A stretch of DNA of 64,000 nucleotides, taken from Aeromicrobium fastidiosum (GTDB lineage: Bacteria; Actinomycetota; Actinomycetes; Propionibacteriales; Nocardioidaceae). The position numbers were made by a program, and so were the translations under genes. The DNA is taken from the NCBI RefSeq assembly GCF_017876595.1, contig NZ_JAGIOG010000001.1, forward strand, positions 744,001 through 808,000, given 5' to 3'. Below the pieces are notes generated by a model, which ran no database searches, had not been told where the DNA came from, and saw only the letters and a list, made by a program, of their open reading frames with translations. Below are positions 26,600 through 34,833 of this stretch, in pieces. Position 1 is the first letter of the stretch. Each line of letters opens with the position of its first letter.

Positions 26600-27004
26600 T
26601 CAGTGGCCGAAGTCGTCGGTGATGCCCATGCCAGCGAGCAGCGTCGGACGGTCGTAGTACTCGAGCCACTCGGTGATCTTGCCGTCGTCCATGCGCAAGA
26701 TGCCGACGACCGGCACCTCGCCGTGGTGGCCGTCGAAGTCGAAGTCGTCGACCCGCTCGACGAACACGCGTCCGTCGATGATGCCGAGGGCCTTGACGTG
26801 CAGCGTGATCCGCTCGGCCTTGCTGCCGAGGATGGCCATCCGCTCGGCGATCGCGGCCCGGCCGACGACCGGCTCCTGCATGACGCTGTGCAGCACGCCG
26901 TCGTCGGCGAACAGGTCGACGACGGCGTCCCAGTCCATCGTGTCCCAGGCCTCGAACATGCGCCGGGACAGGTCGAGCTTCTGGTCGTCGGTCATGGTGC
27001 TCAT
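26600..27004 (-). CDS. NTF2-fold protein related to limonene-1,2-epoxide hydrolase
   Basis: 134 residues, a single NTF2/SnoaL-like cone. Spacing of the limonene-epoxide-hydrolase catalytic triad is kept: Arg84-x-Asp86 in VERVDDF and Asp118 in TEWLEYYD. The water-positioning Tyr and Asn (Y-x-N in that family) are replaced in VLHSVM. It may be an epoxide hydrolase with altered chemistry or a hydroxyacyl isomerase or dehydratase. Its ATG overlaps the stop of the upstream ligase (ATGA), so it is translated with an acyl-CoA ligase. Confidence 0.85.
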   Translation of the reverse strand: MSTMTDDQKLDLSRRMFEAWDTMDWDAVVDLFADDGVLHSVMQEPVVGRAAIAERMAILGSKAERITLHVKALGIIDGRVFVERVDDFDFDGHHGEVPVVGILRMDDGKITEWLEYYDRPTLLAGMGITDDFGH

Positions 27005-28737
27005 GCGGTGGCTCCTTCGTGGGTGGTCAGGCGCAGCTCGCGCTTGAGGATCTTGCCGACGGGGTTGCGCGGCATCTGGTCGAGGACCTGCAGGCGCTCG
27101 GGCAGCTTGAACGACGCGATCTTCTTGCCGCGCAGGAACTCGACGAGCTCGTCGAGCGTCAGGCTCGTGCCCGGCGCGAGGGTGACGATCGCGGCGATGC
27201 GCTCGCCCAGCACCTCGTCGGGGTCGCCGATGACGGCGACGTCGACCACGGCGGGGTGGTCGCCGATGAGCCCTTCGAGCTCGACGGGAGCGATGTTCAT
27301 GCCGCCGCGGATGATGAGGTCCTTGGCCCGGTCGAGGTAGTGCAGGTACTGGTTCTTGTCGCCGGCGATCTCGAACAGGTCACCGGTCTTGAGGTACCCC
27401 TGCTCGTCGAAGGGGCTCGGACGTCGCTCGCCGTGCAGGTAGCCGGCGAACACCGACGGCCCGGTGATGTAGAGCTCACCGCTGCGTCCTGGCTCCTCGA
27501 TGTCCTCGCCGGTGACGACGTCGACCAGGCGCACCCGCATCCAGTCGGCGATGCGTCCCGACCACGTGACGCCGGGGGTGCCGTATCGCGGGAAGTACTG
27601 GGCTCGCTCGTCGGGATCAGGGAAGTCCTCGGGGCTCGACAGCAGACCGATGCCCTCGTTGGAGCCGAAGAAGTTGATCACGCCGATGCCGAACTTCTCC
27701 TGCCACCCGCGCACCATCACAGGCTGCAGCGGCACCGAGCCCGAGCCCACTCGGGTGAGGCTGGTGAGGTCGGTCTTGGCGAGCAGCGCCTCGTTGTGCA
27801 GCAGCGTCCACAGCAGCGCGGGCGGCGCGACGGTGTAGGTGACCTTCTCGTCGGTGATCTGCGCGAGGAACGTCGGCAGGTCGAACGGGTGGTGCTGCAC
27901 GAGCACGGAACCGCTGCGCAGCCAGGGAAGGAACATGCCGTTGATGCCGGCCATGTTGACCATCGGGAACGGGTTGAGCAACACGTCGTCGTGCGTGATG
28001 GCGGGCAGCTCGACGGTCGCCCAGCTGACGGCGATCCAGTCGTAGTGGCACCGCGGGACGCCCTTGGGCTCGCTCTCGGTGCCGGACGTCCAGCAGATCG
28101 TCAGGCAGTCGTTGGGGTCGTTGGGGTCGGCGGCCATCTGGGCGGTGACGCGGTCGCGCTGCTCGGCGGTGGCCGGCGCGGGCGCGAGGTGCAGCACGCC
28201 GTCGGGCAGCCCGCCGGCGGCCTCCTCGTCCGGCCCGTAGGCGATCAGGTGCCTCAGCGACGGCAGGCGGTCGAGCGCGTCGTGCACGTCGCCGATCGGC
28301 GAGCGTCCGCCGAACGTGGGGACGGTGACGAAGGCCGCGAACTCGGCCTGGTTGGCCATGCCGACGATCTCGTTCTCGCGGTACTGCATCGGCAGGGGCG
28401 AGATGACGATGCCGACCATCCAGGCCGCGACGTACATCTCGGCGAGCTCGATCGCGTTGGGCATCTGGACACCCAGCACGTCGCCGCGGCGCAGGCCAAG
28501 CTCGAGCAGCCGACCAGCCAACGCCGTCGCCTCGGCGTCGACCTCGCTCCAGGTCAGTCGTCGGGGGGCGCTGCCGGTGAGGGCCTGACGGTTGGCCGGG
28601 TCGACGATCGCCAGCTCGTCACCGCGCGTGGCGACCTGGTGCGCGAAAAGCTGGTCGACCGTCTCGTCCGTCCACCAGCCCCTCGACGTGTAGTCCTCGA
28701 CCTTGTCGGCCGGATGCAGCCCGCGGGTACTTGCCAT
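27001..28737 (-). CDS. Acyl-CoA synthetase (AMP-dependent ligase, alicyclic/aromatic-acid type)
   Basis: About 578 residues from the ATG at 28737, with GAGGTGAG upstream as ribosome site. Motifs: WTSGTESEPKGVPRC for the ATP loop, FFGSNEGIG, RAKDLIIRGGMNIAPVELEG at the hinge, and VGKILKREL with the catalytic lysine. Domain plan and the GWWTDETVDQLF N-terminus mirror the ligase at 22080, making the two paralogous and distinct from the others in the window. The frame is open to 28782, inside the operator region, so the internal ATG is chosen. It is followed in an ATGA overlap by the NTF2-fold gene. The promoter carries two tandem regulon motifs. Confidence 0.93.
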   Translation of the reverse strand: MASTRGLHPADKVEDYTSRGWWTDETVDQLFAHQVATRGDELAIVDPANRQALTGSAPRRLTWSEVDAEATALAGRLLELGLRRGDVLGVQMPNAIELAEMYVAAWMVGIVISPLPMQYRENEIVGMANQAEFAAFVTVPTFGGRSPIGDVHDALDRLPSLRHLIAYGPDEEAAGGLPDGVLHLAPAPATAEQRDRVTAQMAADPNDPNDCLTICWTSGTESEPKGVPRCHYDWIAVSWATVELPAITHDDVLLNPFPMVNMAGINGMFLPWLRSGSVLVQHHPFDLPTFLAQITDEKVTYTVAPPALLWTLLHNEALLAKTDLTSLTRVGSGSVPLQPVMVRGWQEKFGIGVINFFGSNEGIGLLSSPEDFPDPDERAQYFPRYGTPGVTWSGRIADWMRVRLVDVVTGEDIEEPGRSGELYITGPSVFAGYLHGERRPSPFDEQGYLKTGDLFEIAGDKNQYLHYLDRAKDLIIRGGMNIAPVELEGLIGDHPAVVDVAVIGDPDEVLGERIAAIVTLAPGTSLTLDELVEFLRGKKIASFKLPERLQVLDQMPRNPVGKILKRELRLTTHEGATA

Positions 28738-28756
28738 CTCGTGCTCACCTCGTGAC

Positions 28757-28776
28757 ACTTCAGTTAACAGTGTGAT
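28757..28776 (+). promoter_or_regulatory. Island regulon motif, site D1
   Basis: ACTTCAGTTAACAGTGTGAT, in the gap between the leftward ligase (start 28737) and the rightward SDR (start 28851). It lies 27 bp before D2 on the same strand, so the two form a tandem pair with close agreement to each other (CAGTwAACAGwG). Confidence 0.55.
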
Positions 28777-28783
28777 ACACATT

Positions 28784-28803
28784 ACTACAGTAAACAGAGC
28801 GAG
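28784..28803 (+). promoter_or_regulatory. Island regulon motif, site D2
   Basis: ACTACAGTAAACAGAGCGAG, the second of two tandem motifs in this divergent promoter. The left and middle parts match the consensus well; the right end (GCGAG for GTGAC) is the weakest of the six. Confidence 0.5.
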
Positions 28804-28850
28804 TCGTCAACGCTCGGTCCACCGCCGCAGGACCCTGATCGGAGCACCAC

Positions 28851-29621
28851 ATGAGTCAGCTGAGAGGGGCCCGCGTCGAGGGCTCCGTCGTCGTCGTCAC
28901 CGGAGCCAACCGCGGCATCGGTCTCGCCTTCGTCCGCGAGGCCCTGAGCCGCGGTGCCGCCAAGGTCTACGCCGGCGTGCGCGACGTCGACGACGTCACC
29001 GACGAGTTGCGGCAGACCGGCGCCGAGATCATCGCGCTGGAGGTGACCAGCGCCGACGACATCGCCGCTGCCGCCGCGCACTGCACCGACGCGACGGTGC
29101 TGGTCAACAACGCCGGCCTCCACGCCCAGGACCGGCTGGTCAAGGCCACCGACCCCGACGCCGCCCGCCGCGAGATGGAGGTCAACTACTTCGCGCCGCT
29201 CGCGCTGACCCGCGCCTTCGCCCCGGTCATCGCGGCCAACGGCGGCGGCTCGATCGTCAACGTCCTGTCGGTCGCGGCCATCGCGCCGACCGCGTTCATG
29301 GGCGGCTACTCCCCCGCCAAGGCTGCCACGCTCTACCTCGGCGGCATCACCCGTGCCGAGCTCGGCCCGGACCACATCACGTGCACGTCGCTGATCGTCG
29401 GCTCGGTCGACACCCGCATGGCCTCGCACGTCGACGGCAAGAAGGAGGACCCGCTCGACATCGCGAAGGCCGGCCTCAAGGCGATGGAGCGCGGCGAGTG
29501 GACGTGCGACACCGACCGGATGGCCGTCGAGTCGCGGGCCCGCCTGGCCATGGACCCGGTGCGGTACGAGACCGGCCTCGGCAAGCTGCTGTTCATGTCG
29601 GACCTGAGCACCAAGGCATGA
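28851..29621 (+). CDS. Short-chain dehydrogenase/reductase
   Basis: 256-residue SDR: VVVVTGANRGIGLAF for dinucleotide binding, VLVNNAGLHAQD, the catalytic Ser in NVLSVAAIAPTAF, and YSPAKAA with Tyr and Lys. Probably oxidises a 3-hydroxyacyl-CoA or a terpenoid alcohol. It is the first gene of a rightward operon with a Rossmann dehydrogenase and an acyl-CoA ligase, preceded by two regulon motifs. The ATG has GGAG 7 bases upstream. Its stop overlaps the next start (ATGA). Confidence 0.93.
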   Translation: MSQLRGARVEGSVVVVTGANRGIGLAFVREALSRGAAKVYAGVRDVDDVTDELRQTGAEIIALEVTSADDIAAAAAHCTDATVLVNNAGLHAQDRLVKATDPDAARREMEVNYFAPLALTRAFAPVIAANGGGSIVNVLSVAAIAPTAFMGGYSPAKAATLYLGGITRAELGPDHITCTSLIVGSVDTRMASHVDGKKEDPLDIAKAGLKAMERGEWTCDTDRMAVESRARLAMDPVRYETGLGKLLFMSDLSTKA

Positions 29622-30670
29622 GCGAGCGCATCCGCGTCGCGCAGTGGGCGACCGGCGCGGTCGGCAAGACGATCCTGCGCGGCGTCATCGACCGTCCCGA
29701 CCTCGAGCTGGTGGGCCTGTACGTCTACGGCGACAAGAAGGTCGGCCGCGACGCCGGCGACATCGCCCGCCGCGACACCACGGGCGTCATCGCCACGCGC
29801 GACATCGACGAGCTGGTCGCCACGCGTCCCGACGTGCTGATGCACGCTCCGCGGCTGCAGGTGCCCTACGAGAAACACGACGCCGACCTGACGAGGCTGC
29901 TGCGCGCCGGCATCAACGTCATCACGACCGCCGGCCAGCACTTCCCGCGTGCGCATGGCAGCGAGCGCGAGCAGATGTTCCTGGACGCCTGCGGGGAGGG
30001 CGGCAGCACGCTGTTCGGCATCGGCGTCAGCCCCGGCATCATCGGCGAGCGCCTGGCGCTCGGCCTGACCGGTGCCTCGATGCAGCTCGACGCCATCACG
30101 ATCGACGAGGTGCTGGACGCCCGCAAGATGCCCGACCCCGACTTCGCCTTCACGGTGATGGGAATGGGCTCCGACCCCGCCACGCTCGACGGATCGGGCC
30201 CGCTGCCCACTCTCTACGCGTCGCTCTACCTCGAGACGATCGCGTTCATGTGCGAGCGCATGGGCGTGGTGTACGACGAGGTCGTCCCCGACCACCGCGT
30301 CGTGCCCGCGAGCCGCGACCTCGACGTCGCCGCGGGTCACATCCCAGCCGGGACGGTCGGCAGCACCGAGTGGCGCTGGCACGCGATGGTCGGCGGCAAG
30401 CCGTTCCTGACCCTCGCGATCATCTGGACGATGGAGCCCGACCGGCCGGAGTACGCCGGTCGCGACGAGTGGACGATCCACTTCTACGGCAAGCCGGAGA
30501 TGGTCGTGACGCTGAACATGGTCGAGCCCGACGAGCCGGGCAGCCGCACCACCGCGGGACAGTACGTGACCGCAGGGCCTGCGCTGCGAGCCATCCGGCC
30601 GGTCGTCGAGGCACCGGCCGGCATCTTCGAGCCGCCGGTGTTCGCCCCGTTCCAGATGGAGGTCTCATGA
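29618..30670 (+). CDS. NAD(P)-dependent dehydrogenase, dihydrodipicolinate-reductase/diaminopentanoate-dehydrogenase-like
   Basis: 350 residues. The N-terminus, RVAQWATGAVGKTILRGVID, is a GxxGxxG-like Rossmann site of the family that includes dihydrodipicolinate reductase and 2,4-diaminopentanoate dehydrogenase. The middle has GINVITTAGQHFPRAHG and FGIGVSPGIIGERLALGL, both typical of that group; the C-terminal half supplies the substrate pocket. Many actinobacterial members sit in lipid or steroid degradation islands with no known substrate. It overlaps both neighbours by ATGA, indicating strict co-expression with the SDR and ligase. Confidence 0.85.
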   Translation: MSERIRVAQWATGAVGKTILRGVIDRPDLELVGLYVYGDKKVGRDAGDIARRDTTGVIATRDIDELVATRPDVLMHAPRLQVPYEKHDADLTRLLRAGINVITTAGQHFPRAHGSEREQMFLDACGEGGSTLFGIGVSPGIIGERLALGLTGASMQLDAITIDEVLDARKMPDPDFAFTVMGMGSDPATLDGSGPLPTLYASLYLETIAFMCERMGVVYDEVVPDHRVVPASRDLDVAAGHIPAGTVGSTEWRWHAMVGGKPFLTLAIIWTMEPDRPEYAGRDEWTIHFYGKPEMVVTLNMVEPDEPGSRTTAGQYVTAGPALRAIRPVVEAPAGIFEPPVFAPFQMEVS

Positions 30671-32313
30671 GCGCAGTCGTCGAACCGCCGAGCCGCCAGG
30701 TCGGCCAGGTGGGCCAGGTCGTCGTGCCGGTACCGCCGGAGTACCGCGACCCCGAGTACGCGCTGCACGCCGACGGCTCGCGGGTCGAGCGGCTCGAGGA
30801 CGTCCCCCGTCTCCGAGCGGCGGCGACGCCCGACCTGCCGGCGATCATCCAGCCGTCCGGGGCGACGTCGTTCGCCGAGCTCGATCGCCACGCCAGCCGG
30901 GTCGGCCAGGCACTGCTGCGCGACGGCGTGCAGGCCGGCGACCGCGTCGCCTACATCGGCGAGAACGCCCCGTCGTTTCTCGCCGTCCTCTACGGCGCGT
31001 CCAAGATGGGGGCCGTCCCCACCGCGCTCAACTTCCGCCTGGCGGTGCCCGAGATCGAGTACATCCTCGGCAACGGCGAGCCCGCGGTGGTGGTGCTGGG
31101 TCGCGGCGAGGAGCGTCTCGCCGAGGCCGCCGCCGCGGTGCCGAGCGTCCGCACCGTCGTCACGGTCGAGGCCGGACCGCACAGCGTCGCTTACGACGTG
31201 TGGCTCGAGGGCGTCTCCGACGACGATCCCGGCTACTCGCGCGGGTCAGACGAGACGGCGCTGATGTTCTACACGTCCGGCACGACCGGGCACCCCAAGG
31301 GCATAGAGCTGACCGGGCCCAACCTCGGCAAGGCCATCGCTGCGATGCACTACGTGCTCGAGCTCGACACCACGTCGATCGCGCTGGCGCCGGTGCCGTT
31401 CTTCCACGTCTCGGGCCTGGGACTCGCGCTGGTGAGCAACGTCAACGGCAGCGCCCTGCTGCTGCGCAACCCCACGTCGCCGGCAGATCTGTGCCAGATC
31501 CTGCAGGACGAGCAGGTGACCCACGCCGTCGCGGTACCCACGGTCATCCAGTTCCTCATCGCGATCCCCGAGGCACAGACTGCGGACTGGTCGGCGCTGA
31601 AGTACATGGTCTACGGCTCATCGCCCATGCCCGAACCCGTCCTGCGCGAGGCCACCGCCCTGCTCGGCTGCAAGTTCCTGCAGAGCTACGGACTGACCGA
31701 GTCGACCGGCGGCGTCACGATGCTGACCCCCGAGGACCACCGTCCGACGCCCGGGACGGCGCAGCGACTGCGCTCGGTCGGACGTCCGATGCCCAACATC
31801 CCGATCCGCATCGTCGACCCGGTGACGCTCGAGGACAAGGCCGTCGGCGAGCGGGGCGAGGTGTGGATCGGCGGCGCGCACGTCATGAAGCGCTACTGGC
31901 GCAACGAGGAGGCGACCGCGGCTGCTATCACTTCCGACGGCTGGCTGCGCTCGGGCGACGGCGGCTCGATCGACGCCGACGGCTACCTCTACCTGCACGA
32001 CCGCATCAAGGACATGATCGTCTCCGGCGGCGAGAACATCTTCCCGGCCGAGGTCGAGAGCCTGCTGACCGAGCACCCCGCGGTCGCCCAGGCCGCCGTC
32101 GTCGGCATCCCGTCCGAGCGGTGGGGCGAGTCTCCCCTCGCCGTCGTGGTGAAGGCCCCCGGCACCGAGGTGACCGAGACCGAGCTGATCGCCTGGGCCC
32201 GCGAACGGCTGGCCCACTACAAGTGCCCCACCGCCGTGGCCTTCGTCGAGGCCCTTCCGCTCAACGCCAGCGGCAAGCTCCTGAAGCGGAGTCTTCGCGA
32301 GCAGTTCAGCTGA
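30667..32313 (+). CDS. Acyl-CoA synthetase (AMP-dependent ligase)
   Basis: 548-residue fadD-type ligase. FYTSGTTGHPKGIELT is the ATP loop, LQSYGLTESTGG the A5 motif, DRIKDMIVSGGENIFPAEVE the hinge, and ASGKLLKRSL holds the catalytic lysine. The first 40 residues (PPSRQVGQVGQVVVPVPPEY) are an odd Gln/Val/Pro-rich extension ahead of the usual start. Last gene of the SDR, dehydrogenase, ligase operon; a hairpin follows at 32329. Its closest relative in the window by motif is the ligase at 33262. Substrate unknown. Confidence 0.93.
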   Translation: MSAVVEPPSRQVGQVGQVVVPVPPEYRDPEYALHADGSRVERLEDVPRLRAAATPDLPAIIQPSGATSFAELDRHASRVGQALLRDGVQAGDRVAYIGENAPSFLAVLYGASKMGAVPTALNFRLAVPEIEYILGNGEPAVVVLGRGEERLAEAAAAVPSVRTVVTVEAGPHSVAYDVWLEGVSDDDPGYSRGSDETALMFYTSGTTGHPKGIELTGPNLGKAIAAMHYVLELDTTSIALAPVPFFHVSGLGLALVSNVNGSALLLRNPTSPADLCQILQDEQVTHAVAVPTVIQFLIAIPEAQTADWSALKYMVYGSSPMPEPVLREATALLGCKFLQSYGLTESTGGVTMLTPEDHRPTPGTAQRLRSVGRPMPNIPIRIVDPVTLEDKAVGERGEVWIGGAHVMKRYWRNEEATAAAITSDGWLRSGDGGSIDADGYLYLHDRIKDMIVSGGENIFPAEVESLLTEHPAVAQAAVVGIPSERWGESPLAVVVKAPGTEVTETELIAWARERLAHYKCPTAVAFVEALPLNASGKLLKRSLREQFS

Positions 32314-32328
32314 GGTGCCCGCCGACGG

Positions 32329-32344
32329 CCGACGAGGTCGTCGG
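32329..32344. terminator. Short hairpin after the ligase operon
   Basis: CCGACGAGGTCGTCGG, a six-pair stem with an AGGT loop, 16 bp after the ligase stop at 32313. Possible weak terminator between convergent operons. No U-tract. Confidence 0.3.
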
Positions 32345-32424
32345 ATCCCGTCTCTCGCCCAGCGTGTTCACCTCGTCGAGCCGCGGACCCATGGTCGGGC
32401 ACGTCTCGGCATGGAGTCTGTCGG

Positions 32425-32562
32425 GTGCTGTCCACCGTCGTCCTGCCGATCGTCTGCGTCGTGCTGGTCGGCACGATGCAGTTGACGGCTGACGACGGCG
32501 GACCTGCCGGCAGGCTCGCGCCCGAAGTCCGGCTCGAGTGGCCCCGTGTCAGACCAGGGTGA
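32425..32562 (+). CDS. Possible 45-residue membrane peptide
   Basis: A GTG-started frame with GGAG eight bases upstream. It translates to a hydrophobic stretch (VLSTVVLPIVCVVLVGTM) followed by an Arg/Pro-rich tail and a stop at 32560-32562. It overlaps the 3' end of the convergent VOC gene by 14 bp. No homologue is recognised, and such frames arise easily in high-GC DNA. Reported because it is the only candidate in a 235-bp gap. Confidence 0.2.
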   Translation: MLSTVVLPIVCVVLVGTMQLTADDGGPAGRLAPEVRLEWPRVRPG

Positions 32563-33265
32563 AGGCGACTCCGCTGACCGTGACCTCACGGGTGCCGGGC
32601 GAGATGCCGTCGGCGACCCTCACGTCGCAGCCGGTCATCATCTTGACGTCGCCCTTGACGAAGCGAGCCGTGCGAGCACCGATCGCGATCTGCAGGACGC
32701 CGTCGACGGTCTCGGCCGGGACGTCGAACAGCGTCGACCACTTCTGCGCGAGCGCCGACGGGTCGGGGTTGCTGATCTCGACGGCGAGGACGTCGTCGAT
32801 CACAGGATTCTCGGAGACGTCGGCCTCGACGTCGTCCCAGAACCACTTCTCGGCCTCGGGGATCTCGTCGAGCTCGACCAGGATGCCGAGGTCGCCCGGG
32901 TGCAGCTGCACGATGCGACGGTCATAGACCACGATGTCCTCGATCGTGCGCGCGCCGACCGCCTCGGCACGCTCCAGGAACGGGCCGAGCGCCGGCACCT
33001 GGATGGCCAGGCCGTAGCCGCCACCGCCGCCGACCTTCTCGCACCACTTCGCGATCGGTGCCTCGGGCGTCAGCGCACCCACCAGCTCGAGGTGCGACTC
33101 CCCGCCGACGCGGAAGGTCTCGTCGTCCATGTTGATGCCCTCGAGCAGGGGATCGGCGAAACCCTTGGCCAGACCGAAGGCTTCGCGCATCTGCTTGCCG
33201 GCCACTTCCATGTCACCGGCGCCGATGATGACCTGGCGAATGATGGGGAACGTTCCGTGCTTCAT
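32549..33265 (-). CDS. Two-domain VOC (glyoxalase/dioxygenase-fold) protein, copy 2
   Basis: 238 residues with two VOC-like halves: IIRQVIIGAGDMEVAGKQMR opens the first, DDVLAVEISNPDPSALAQKW the second. It matches the layout of the protein at 21351 and, like it, lies directly downstream of an acyl-CoA ligase, here with an ATGA overlap. The LAIQVPALGPFLERAEAVGA and VVYDRRIVQLHPGDLGILVE segments fit the family, but no complete metal site can be named by eye. Probably acts on the same intermediate class as copy 1, in the second module. Confidence 0.87.
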   Translation of the reverse strand: MKHGTFPIIRQVIIGAGDMEVAGKQMREAFGLAKGFADPLLEGINMDDETFRVGGESHLELVGALTPEAPIAKWCEKVGGGGGYGLAIQVPALGPFLERAEAVGARTIEDIVVYDRRIVQLHPGDLGILVELDEIPEAEKWFWDDVEADVSENPVIDDVLAVEISNPDPSALAQKWSTLFDVPAETVDGVLQIAIGARTARFVKGDVKMMTGCDVRVADGISPGTREVTVSGVAFTLV

Positions 33266-34833
33266 CCGATACTCCTGTCGTGTCCTGCCCAGTGCGGAGC
33301 ACGCAGCTCACGCTTGAGCACCTTCCCGGAAGGGTTCCGGGGCAGCTGTTCGATGACCTGCACCGCGGTCGGGCACTTGTAGTGCGCCAGCCGCTCGCGG
33401 GTGAAGGCGATGAGCTCGTCGCCGTCGACGGTCTCGCCCGCCTTGGCCACCACCACCGCAAGCGGCGTCTCGCCCCAGCGCTCGGACGGCACACCGATGA
33501 CGGCGACCTCCTGCACGGCCGGGTGGGCCATGATCGCGTTCTCGACCTCGGCCGGGTAGATGTTCTCGCCGCCGCTCATCAGCAGGTCCTTGATGCGGTC
33601 CTTCAGGAAGACGTACCCATCGGCGTCCATGTAGCCGGCGTCGCCTGTGCGGAACCAGCCGTCGGGCCAGAACGCGGCCTCGGTGGCCTCGGGGTTGCGC
33701 CAGTACGCCGTGGTGACGCCAGGACCGCGCGTGACCACCTCGCCGACCTCGCCCGTCGCGCAGGCGGTGCCGGTGTCGGGGTCGAAGATCGCGACCTCCA
33801 GACCGGGCACGGCACGTCCGGCCGAGCGCAGCTTGCTGTCGGGGCCGACCACGTGGTCCTCCGGACGCAGGAACGTCGTGACGCCGACCGTCTCGGTCAG
33901 TCCGTAGCTCTGCGACAGCTGGGCACCGAAGGTCTTCTGCGCGCCGAGCATGACGGTCTCGGAGATGGGCGAGCCGCCGTAGACGACGTGCTCGACGCTG
34001 GAGTAGTCGGCCGCCGCCGCCTCGGGGCTCGTGATGAACAGCTGCATCACGGTCGGGACCATGATCACGTGGGTGGCCTTGAAGCCCACCAGCTGGCCCA
34101 GCATGTTCTGCGGCGTGACCTCGGTGAACTGCACGATCCGCCCGCCCGCGGCCAGCGCGATGAGCGACCAGCCGCCCGCGGCGATGTGGTAGTACGGCGT
34201 CGGCACCAGGCTGACCGAGGCCGGCGAGACATCGAACATCGCACCGAAGGCATCTACCGCCCACAAGAAGCCGCCGACCGTCGTCGTGACGCCCTTGGGC
34301 CGGCCCGTCGTGCCGGACGAGTACATCATCGAGGCCAGCGCGTCGCCGCCCTGATCGCGGCGCGGGTCGTCGGCCGGCTGCTCGGCAGCCCACTGCTCGT
34401 ACGCCTTCCATCCGGCGGGCACCGAGGGCTCGCCCTCCTGCGAGAACACGAGCCTCAGGCCTGGCCAGTCGGCCGGCACCAGCGAGGTCAGGTGGTCCTC
34501 GACCAGGATGGCCGACGGATCGGCGTCGCCGAGGATCCAACCGATCTCCTCGGCCGACAGCCGGAAGTTGAGCGGGACGATGACGACGCCGGCCTTGGCG
34601 GCGGCGAAGAACAGCTCCCAGTACTCCGTCGCGTTGCGCGCCAGGTATGCGACGCGGTCGCCCACCCCGAGGCCGGCGGCGACGAGCCCGCTCGCGACGG
34701 CGTCCGACCGCGACGACAGCTCGCCGTAGGTGGTCGTGCGCCCCTCGCCGACGATCGCGGGGACGTCGGCGAACCGGTCGCCGTTCGTGCGGACGACGTC
34801 CGCCAGGGTCGTGCGGGTGGTGGTGGGGCTCAT
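33262..34833 (-). CDS. Acyl-CoA synthetase (AMP-dependent ligase)
   Basis: About 523 residues from the ATG at 34833, which overlaps the stop of regulator 3 (ATGA). Motifs: MMYSSGTTGRPKGVTTT, LSQSYGLTETVGV, KDRIKDLLMSGGENIYPAEV and PSGKVLKREL with the catalytic lysine. The frame is open to 35724, but those residues are an out-of-frame reading of the regulator gene. It is the fourth gene of the leftward thiolase, carotenoid-oxygenase, regulator, ligase, VOC operon, so the second module carries its own ligase. Substrate unknown; the family includes medium-chain and aromatic acyl ligases. Confidence 0.93.
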   Translation of the reverse strand: MSPTTTRTTLADVVRTNGDRFADVPAIVGEGRTTTYGELSSRSDAVASGLVAAGLGVGDRVAYLARNATEYWELFFAAAKAGVVIVPLNFRLSAEEIGWILGDADPSAILVEDHLTSLVPADWPGLRLVFSQEGEPSVPAGWKAYEQWAAEQPADDPRRDQGGDALASMMYSSGTTGRPKGVTTTVGGFLWAVDAFGAMFDVSPASVSLVPTPYYHIAAGGWSLIALAAGGRIVQFTEVTPQNMLGQLVGFKATHVIMVPTVMQLFITSPEAAAADYSSVEHVVYGGSPISETVMLGAQKTFGAQLSQSYGLTETVGVTTFLRPEDHVVGPDSKLRSAGRAVPGLEVAIFDPDTGTACATGEVGEVVTRGPGVTTAYWRNPEATEAAFWPDGWFRTGDAGYMDADGYVFLKDRIKDLLMSGGENIYPAEVENAIMAHPAVQEVAVIGVPSERWGETPLAVVVAKAGETVDGDELIAFTRERLAHYKCPTAVQVIEQLPRNPSGKVLKRELRAPHWAGHDRSIG

